Shown here one piece after another: positions 57,882 through 64,000 of a stretch of DNA of 64,000 nucleotides. The notes beneath the pieces are model-generated. The model had not been told where the DNA came from, made no database searches, and saw only the letters and a list, made by a program, of their open reading frames with translations. Each line of letters starts with the position of its first letter. The first letter of the stretch is position 1. The position numbers were made by a program, and so were the translations under genes. The DNA comes from Eunapius fragilis. Lineage: Eukaryota > Porifera > Demospongiae > Spongillida > Spongillidae. The DNA lies in the NCBI GenBank assembly GCA_963681505.1, contig OY811978.1, positions 2,868,248 through 2,932,247 of the forward strand, written 5' to 3'.

Positions 57882-58326
57882 ATGGGAGCTGTTGTCTTTT
57901 TCCTCGTTGTTGCCGCTCTGATTTCTACAGGTAGGTTGTGCGTTATCTATGCGTACAGTATGAATGGCTGTTACTTTTTTGTAGCCGTAGCTCAAAGTTT
58001 CGTCACTAATCCGCCTCCTGGGTCGCTGCTCTCTTACGATGAAAGCCAATCAGGTCCGACCATTAACTGCGTTGGCTACGTATTATTGGGTACAGATTTG
58101 GCATTGCAACCGACTAGGTGGTCAGTTACAGAACGGGGTAAAAATACGACTTCCATCTCTGTGTCCACCTCCACGTTCATGTTAAGTAGCGATCTTACAC
58201 CTTTTTACTTACTTGCTACAACGAATCTCACCGTACTCAATGTGACAAGTAACTTAGATGGTGCGACGATCAACTGCTTCAATCCAAACACAGCTAACTT
58301 TGCATCCTTTGTGGTGAAGATATATC
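57882..58326 (+). CDS. V cassette 7: signal peptide + N-terminal Ig exon (intact)
   Basis: Leader exon 57882-57930 (M-G-A-V-V-F-F-L-V-V, hydrophobic, phase 1) and Ig exon 57985-58326 (342 nt; T-I-N-C-V-G-Y, R-W-S-V-T-E-R-G, D-G-A-T-I-N-C-F). Start codon, frame and both splice sites are intact. No Ig2 exon follows it directly. The next constant block begins at 62764, beyond three dead V copies, and is phase-compatible. It is either the live first module of locus V or a stranded cassette. It is more diverged than V1, V4 and V6. Confidence 0.72.
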
Positions 58327-58794
58327 GTAAGTCCTCCTCTGTAGTTGTATGCATGTATAAAGTTACAGGCGCAAAGTTACAGGCTGGGCGTAGTGTTGGG
58401 GGTGAGTGATTTCATTCACAAGGTCTAAAAAATAACCCAGACCCCGATGTCATGATGTGCATGCTGGTCATACTATCTAAGATTTGGTTAACTCGTGACC
58501 GCACAACGCTATTTTGTAAACATCGTTATTGCACGTAATTAATATAATGAATCACTTGCACGAACAATTACAATCGAATGATTACTATAAATATCCTGAT
58601 CACGTGGCTATTATAATACTCCGGCGGCTGCATGGGAACCGGCTAACAGCGATTACATGCAATGCTACCATTTTGAGAACGAAATGCTATGACTTCCTGT
58701 TTTTTATAAAGCACTTACAAAAAAGATGGGAACTGATTGTACATTATTGTTCTTAACAGCTCTGGTTTCAACAGTTATGTAGCTGAGTACAGCA

Positions 58795-59117
58795 AAATTA
58801 TTACGCCAATCCACCTTCTCTTACGATCCAAACGAAACAGCTCCAGGTCCCATTACCTGCATTGGATATGCCTTCATAGCAGGAGCGTACTATCAGCAGC
58901 CAACTAGGTGGTCCGTTACAGAAGTGACAACTTCCATTTCTGCGCCCACCTCCACGTTCTCGTTGAGTAAAGAAATCTTTTCGGGAAATAATTTTACTGC
59001 TGCATCTAATCTCACCATATTGAATGTGCATGATCAGTAACTTAGATGGTGCGGTCATCACCTGCTTATAACCCACACCTGCAGGCTAACACTACTTCGT
59101 TTGTAGTGAAAATGTAA
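58795..59117 (+). pseudogene. V cassette 8 (dead Ig exon)
   Basis: Recognisable V exon (T-C-I-G-Y, Q-P-T-R-W-S-V-T-E, N-L-T-I-L-N-V, D-G-A). It lacks a leader, has deletions after the central tryptophan, and has an insertion near 59028 that breaks the frame. The GT donor context is preserved near 59113. Confidence 0.7.
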
Positions 59118-59279
59118 GTCACAAGCCTTATACGCGCATAATAAATAAAGTTCCGTGATTTGCCAGCGATCGAGATGCGTGTTCCCTTAAAATAACAGCA
59201 CACGAGGGAAGAACACTATACCTAAGCTATCGATCGCGTACAACAAGAAGGATTACCTTTCAATGTACGGACATTTTTT

Positions 59280-59460
59280 GATGAAACTTGGCCCACAAAT
59301 GGGGAAAAAACCCTACTCTCAAACATGTGGCTACGTTAGGGCACGACTAGCCTTTGCCATCACAAGGGCATCCAGTTTGTATTTGAGGGGCTCACGGTGA
59401 AGTGGAGAAATGGACTTGGGTTTGATGGTGGGACTCTATCTTATAGGTTGATCATGTGTT
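59280..59460 (+). pseudogene. RLE retrotransposon 3' end relic
   Basis: Matches the C-terminus of the ORF at 20301-22607 (S-Q-T-C-G-Y-V-R-A-R-L-A-F-A-I, then W-R-N-G-L-G-F), with a frameshift. It sits next to the dead V exon in both arms of the inverted duplication. Confidence 0.65.
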
Positions 59461-59645
59461 CAGGAAGAGCTATCACAGCTATATTTTTCAATGCAATTTT
59501 ATATATGCAAATAAAAAAAAAAGTAATACCTGTAGAATCAACCAAAACGTACTTCTCACTTTTTACTAAACGATTAATTCCTATAGCTATACATCAAAGT
59601 GTGGCAGCTAGGGGTTCTATAAAGCACTAGAGCTTCCTTTGTAGT

Positions 59646-60618
59646 TAGGGTGTGTAACCTTTTTGAAAAATCAAAATCGACTATATGAAACAAAGTCGAT
59701 TATTCAGGTCTATAGCACCTTGCAAATTGGTTATTAGAACCATAAAATCGATTTTGGCGATTAATGCACTATAAATTTGCCAACGATTAGCTTTTTCAAG
59801 GTTTTTCCGATTTTTAATATTGGCACGATTAATCATACCGTTCCTCAAGTCTGTATTGCCAGTTTTTTCTGTCGCTATTCCTTCTAGCTTATCAACTTAT
59901 AAATTATTAAAAAACATGTTCCGTATAGTTATAATCCATTGTTCGAACAGCATGCCCCACAAAAATTCGAAAAAGCGATAAGTAGCTGAACCAAAAAAGC
60001 TCATCAGTGACAAATCTGGTGGAACGCGGCTCCACGCATATGGCATAACCGCCAATCTAAACATGTGCGATATTCAGGATGTCATGTGTGAACGTCTGGA
60101 AAATGATGTACCTAAGTATTTTGGGCCCGACTTGAAGATGACATATCTGGTCGGCCTGGGAACCAATAGAACACTTAGCGGGTGGAAAATAGTACATAGC
60201 GCGTTTGATTAGTGCACATGTACCTCAGAGAGCGGGAAGGTCAAGCGTGAGTGCGAACTATACCAAACGCAATTGCTGTGTGCGTGCACGGATATTTCAG
60301 TGTTGATTAGACTGGGGACCCGACTGATGGTTACCTTCAGCCGGGTCCCCAGACCTAAGTGCTGATTACATCCTTGTAACTCGTTAGTAAGCCATTGTCA
60401 GACAGGCTGGAAGGGCACATAAAAAGGTAATCGATTTCCGACCGATTTCTGCATATGAAAGAAACGAATATCGACTAATTGCGGCTAAGAGAAATAGAAT
60501 CGTTATTTCGACTAAAGGAAATTCTGAAATCGGTGAGTCTGAATAGTACTAAACGTATAGTCGACCGAATAGGTAATCGCGAATAGTCGAATAACCTAAA
60601 AATCGGTTACACACCCTA
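59646..60618. mobile_element. hAT-like non-autonomous element, 8-bp target duplication
   Basis: The ends are TAGGGTGTGTAACC and GGTTACACACCCTA. TTTGTAGT is duplicated at 59638-59645 and 60619-60626. The length is 973 bp, subterminal regions are rich in atcg/cgat words, and no transposase is seen. Part of its left end also occurs in the inverted arm at 46605-46780. Confidence 0.8.
60309..60356. repeat. Short hairpin
   Basis: agactggggacccg is mirrored by cgggtccccagacct. It is related to words in the TIR element at 19255-19658 and to 23870-23905. Confidence 0.5.
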
Positions 60619-60626
60619 TTTGTAGT

Positions 60627-61361
60627 TCAACAAACCACCGGTTCAACTAAGAGGAGATTGCCAGCCATTATGTATTTGGTCATATAGAATACTAAAGGTA
60701 ACAAACAACTGATAATTCTGGTTTAGGTAGTAGCAGTACACCCACGAGCACGTAGTATACTTACTGCTTCCTATTAAATTAGTCAATAAGTTATTTATCT
60801 AACTGATTTTGCTCCTGCTTTGAAATATCACATGCACCTAGCTTCCATGGCGATTATATTTTTTGAAAGTATCCGAAGTCTATTGATTGTCTTTTAGCGG
60901 TCTCTATGTATTCAATGTTGTAATTTAAGTTCTTCAAAGTGGTTCTGAATTTGTAGCAACTCGTCTTTTGCAGCATTCATTTGCAGCATGTACCAAATAT
61001 AAAATTGATATTTGGTGTAAGAGGTCATCTGTGAGTCCTTGATTCAAACTATAGGTACTTATATAATTCAGGACACACAGAAGTACATACACTTATTTTA
61101 CAAATGACTGGTATGGTGCAGAGTTTTTTTATTTTTAAAAAATTAGTCTCAAGTCACAATGAATCAACCATCACATTTTGAACCTTCCCTGCATGACAGT
61201 TGAGAGTAACCATCTAAAATCATTGGCAGGATATTCATTGTGTAACATACAACTGGTCTAGTAATAAATTTATAACCCCAGAAAGGTGATTTTGCTAAAC
61301 ACTATCCCTATATTGCAAAACCTCGTACCCAGATCCAAATGTACATCGTTACGTTTGTCAA
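60627..61361. other. Spacer, nothing recognised
   Basis: No exon, retroelement motif or inverted repeat pair was seen. Confidence 0.4.
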
Positions 61362-61367
61362 ATGCAT

Positions 61368-61739
61368 ATGGAACACGCTATTTTGATCCCCTTTCTTATA
61401 TTGACTCTACTTTCAACTGGTAAGAAGTGATACCTCTATACTATCGGAGGTCATGATCTTAACTGCAACTCTATTAGCCGTAGCTCAGAGTTTTTTTACC
61501 ATCCGCTTTCTGGGTCGCAGCTTCATAACGACGTTAAAAAAAAACCAGGTCTCACCATTACCTGCATTGGGTACTATTCTCTTCAGTTTTACAGCCTACA
61601 CCCTGGCCCATTACCGAATGACGTAAAGCTACGACTTCCATCCCCCTGTCCTGTCTCCATCTCCACGTTCATGTTGAGTAGCGATACTACTCCGTTTAAT
61701 CTACTCGCTGCAACAAATCTCACAATACTGAACGTAGCA
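61368..61739 (+). pseudogene. V cassette 9 (dead)
   Basis: The leader exon 61368-61419 (an ATG also occurs at 61362) is intact: M-E-H-A-I-L-I-P-F-L-I-L, phase 1, GT donor. The V exon begins at 61478 (A-V-A-Q-S-F) but shifts frame within 15 codons and again later, lacks part of the middle, and stops matching at about 61739 before the second cysteine. Confidence 0.7.
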
Positions 61740-62034
61740 GGTATATTTATATTGTTCTGCTAGAAGATATACCAATGGCTGCTTGGGACTCCCCCCACAC
61801 ACACATATAAGCACATATGCACACACCATGCACCCATCACCACCAGTCCCAGTCATATTTTTCATTGAATCTTTGAAGTACGTATAGTGATTCAGATTCT
61901 TTTTACAAATCAAGCAAAAATTACTTTGCTATATCAGTCACAAAGTACGTGTAAGAACGTGATGATACATTCCATGATTATGATTACCTCATAACCAGTT
62001 CGTGGTATATTGTAATTTACCGACTATGCTTCCC

Positions 62035-62470
62035 TTTGTATTATGAACGCTACTATCAACTGGTAAGGATGGAATTCCATTACCCACCAGTGAATTTCAT
62101 GATCTATTTTATCATACAAAGCTATAGCAGATGTGTTCGTCTCTGTTCCATCTCCTGGATCGCAGCTTTCCTACGATCTAAATGAACCCGGCCCCACCAT
62201 TACCTGTGTTGGGTACTGGAATGTTGATGGGACATTGTATCAACAGCAAACTGTTTTGTCCGTTACACAAGTGGGTAAAAGCCCCACCTCCATCTCTGTT
62301 TCCAACTCGATTTTCATGCACGTTGAGTAACGATACAATAGCTAGTATATTGCCTGCTACAACAAATCTCACCATACTGAACGTGACTAGTAACTTAGAT
62401 GGTGCGACAATCACCTGCTCCAATCCAAACCTACCTGCCAACACTGCTTCGTTTGTATTGAGAACATATC
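62035..62470 (+). pseudogene. V cassette 10 (dead), nearest to the locus V constant block
   Basis: A leader-like segment (about 62028-62060) has a TGA where cassette 9 reads through. Ig exon 62128-62470 is well conserved (T-I-T-C-V-G-Y, L-T-I-L-N-V-T-S, D-G-A-T-I-T-C), but the central W is L and an extra 4 nt after the F-M codons (near 62319) shifts the frame. It is the close relative of the V exon of locus III, and their flanking introns also match. Confidence 0.75.
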
Positions 62471-62763
62471 GTAAGTTTTTTTTTTTCTCGGTTGATCCAA
62501 CCTCACGCGCAATCGTTGGATCAGGTATGCATGATGGTCGATCTTAAGTATGGACTGTACGATTAAGTCTACTACCGACCTTAAGTATCCCTAATATAGT
62601 AATACTACGCAATAAAAAAGGATCGGAAAGAGGTCTAAGCTTACGTATTTTATGCCATTGTATATATGCAGCGCGCCAGAAGAAAGATAAACTAATAAAC
62701 TCTGAGGATTTCCAACCTAGGCATAGTAGGAATTAACACATTTTCACACTATCTACCTCACAG

Positions 62764-64000
62764 GACCACCAGTCCTGAAATCAGTGGGTACAGTTTCTGG
62801 TCTGAGCAATACTTCAGTTACCTTCCAGATTGGAGATACATCATCACCTCCTCCATACCCTGCTCCATCATTCTCCATTACTACTGGGAATGGTACACTG
62901 AGTGTAGCTCAGCTACAGTACAGCCATCCTAACCTGACACTGAGGGGACTAACTGATACCAATGGTGGCAGCTATGTGGTGACTGCCACTAACAGCAGAC
63001 TGAATGGTGGTGGCATCATTGGATCATCAAGTGCAAGGTTTAACCTGAATGTTCTGTGTAAGCATTGTGTACAAACTAGTGTTCACTCAGGTAATCCAAT
63101 TTCGTGTTTATACATTTCAGTTCCTCCAACAATCACATCTGGACCATCAATGGTGACAGTAGCTCTAGGACAACCTGTGACCCTTGTATGTGGTACAAAC
63201 CTCAGAAGTAACCCACCATCCACCATCCAGTGGAGGGACAATAATGGAACAGTATTGTCAGCTGGAGGTAGATACAACTTTGAAAATGGATCTGATATTG
63301 TCCACCTGAATATATCTAGTACTTCCTTGAGTGATAATGGCACCACCTGGACATGCATTCTTAACAATGGTATATTTGCAAATCGCATAGTGAATATAGT
63401 TCTGTTTTTCATTGGTAAGCCTGTCAATATATTAGATGTGTTGGTATTATAGCTCTCAATGCTATTACTTTCCATAGTGCCACCCTCTCAGCCTACCAAC
63501 ATCACATTTAATCCAGCTGAGTTTAACCAAACCCTGTTGTACATCATTTGGCAGGCCCCACTCTACCTAGGAGTCCCTCCTCTCTCCATCTACATAGCAA
63601 CTGCAACTTCTTCACTTGATCCAACTAATCGAATTATCACTGTAAATACAACATTTGTTCTCTTTACTCAATTGCTGGCTGGATTGTCCTATGACATCAC
63701 TGTTGTGGCTGTGAGTACCTCTGGTGGTGTTTCAGCACCTGGTCCTTCAAGTGACAAAATCACTTTCACTACTGTCCCTACTGGTAAGACTGTTAGCTAT
63801 GGTTTTGAGGTTATGGGATGTATTGTTTTCAGCTCCAACTCTTCAGTGCAGTACTTTAATTGCTGTTGGTGGAGGTGTCAATGTATCATGGACAGTTGTG
63901 TACAATGGTGGGAGAGACATCTCAGCAGTTGAGATTGAATACACTCTGGCTGGCAGTGACCAACAACATCAGCCTATTAGTGCATTGGTCACACCCAATG
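62764..64000 (+). CDS. Receptor locus V constant block (cut by window edge)
   Basis: Exons 62764-63057 (Ig2), 63121-63414 (Ig3), 63478-63783 (FN3-1) and 63833 onwards (FN3-2, open at the window end). All are intact and phase 1, with lengths identical to locus I. The leader/V unit directly upstream is dead, so expression would need V cassette 7 at 57882, another start, or an Ig2-first product. FN3-3, TM and tail should lie to the right of the window. Confidence 0.8.

Larger units (their letters stand above)
58597..59840. repeat. Inverted duplication, right arm (pairs with 46605-47874)
   Basis: Collinear in reverse complement with 46605-47874. It is the better preserved arm for the V exon relic and the retrotransposon 3' end, and its outer end lies inside the hAT-like element at 59646-60618. 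Confidence 0.75.

Noticed and set aside
57759..58409. Single 216-codon exon as the real gene model for V cassette 7
   Set aside because: It reads through the leader intron; a GT donor at 57931 and AG acceptor before 57985 match the leader/V split seen in all other cassettes.

Overview
Eukaryotic, metazoan-type genomic DNA: AT-rich, with GT-AG introns, many CA/GT microsatellites and dense transposon debris. The family content (phase-1 Ig/FN3 exons, restriction-like-endonuclease LINEs, BEL/Pao and Ty3/gypsy relics, hAT elements, fold-back MITEs) suggests an early-branching invertebrate. I favour a sponge, with a cnidarian as the alternative; the sequence alone cannot settle this.

The main content is a plus-strand tandem array of one receptor family. 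The unit is a signal peptide exon, a divergent N-terminal Ig exon (called V here), a second Ig-like exon without cysteines (Ig2), a canonical Ig exon (Ig3), three FN3-like exons, a transmembrane exon, and short tail exons that alternate between two types, alpha and beta. Every junction I could place is phase 1, so exons can be skipped, duplicated or shared without losing the frame. Alpha tail exons carry T-A-Y-G-V-V/I, which fits the ITSM consensus TxYxx(V/I). I count five loci: I (8459-14611, complete, about 776 aa); II (V cassettes at 18316 and 25803 and a dead one at 23948, then one constant block to 33810); III (34368-39456, pseudogene); IV (48112-57006, Ig2 exon lost to a retroelement fragment); V (V cassette at 57882, dead V copies near 58795, 61368 and 62128, then a constant block from 62764 that runs off the window). 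Tail relics lie at 392-686, and an orphan TM plus tail lies at 4711-5386.

In loci II and V several leader+V units precede one constant block. This resembles the clustered protocadherin or UGT1 layout: each V has its own start codon and could splice in phase to the shared Ig2-FN3-TM-tail block. Divergent V exons beside near-identical constant exons, plus tyrosine tails, make this a candidate allorecognition or innate immune receptor cluster. It resembles hydrozoan Alr genes in logic, but I claim no homology.

The array grew by segmental duplication: about 9.7-16.3 kb pairs with 51.75-57.6 kb; 30.0-34.35 with 36.5-39.96; 0.70-4.36 with 40.0-43.56; and an inverted pair at 46.6-47.87 and 58.6-59.84. 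Between and inside the loci are a 768-codon RLE-type reverse transcriptase (minus strand, 20301-22607), BEL/Pao relics (5560-7640 and 51358-51750), a gypsy pol relic (44694-46330), a LINE 3' end (16930-17270), three TIR elements with clear target-site duplications plus a small relative, and at least seven fold-back MITE copies. I saw no tRNA, rRNA or CRISPR.
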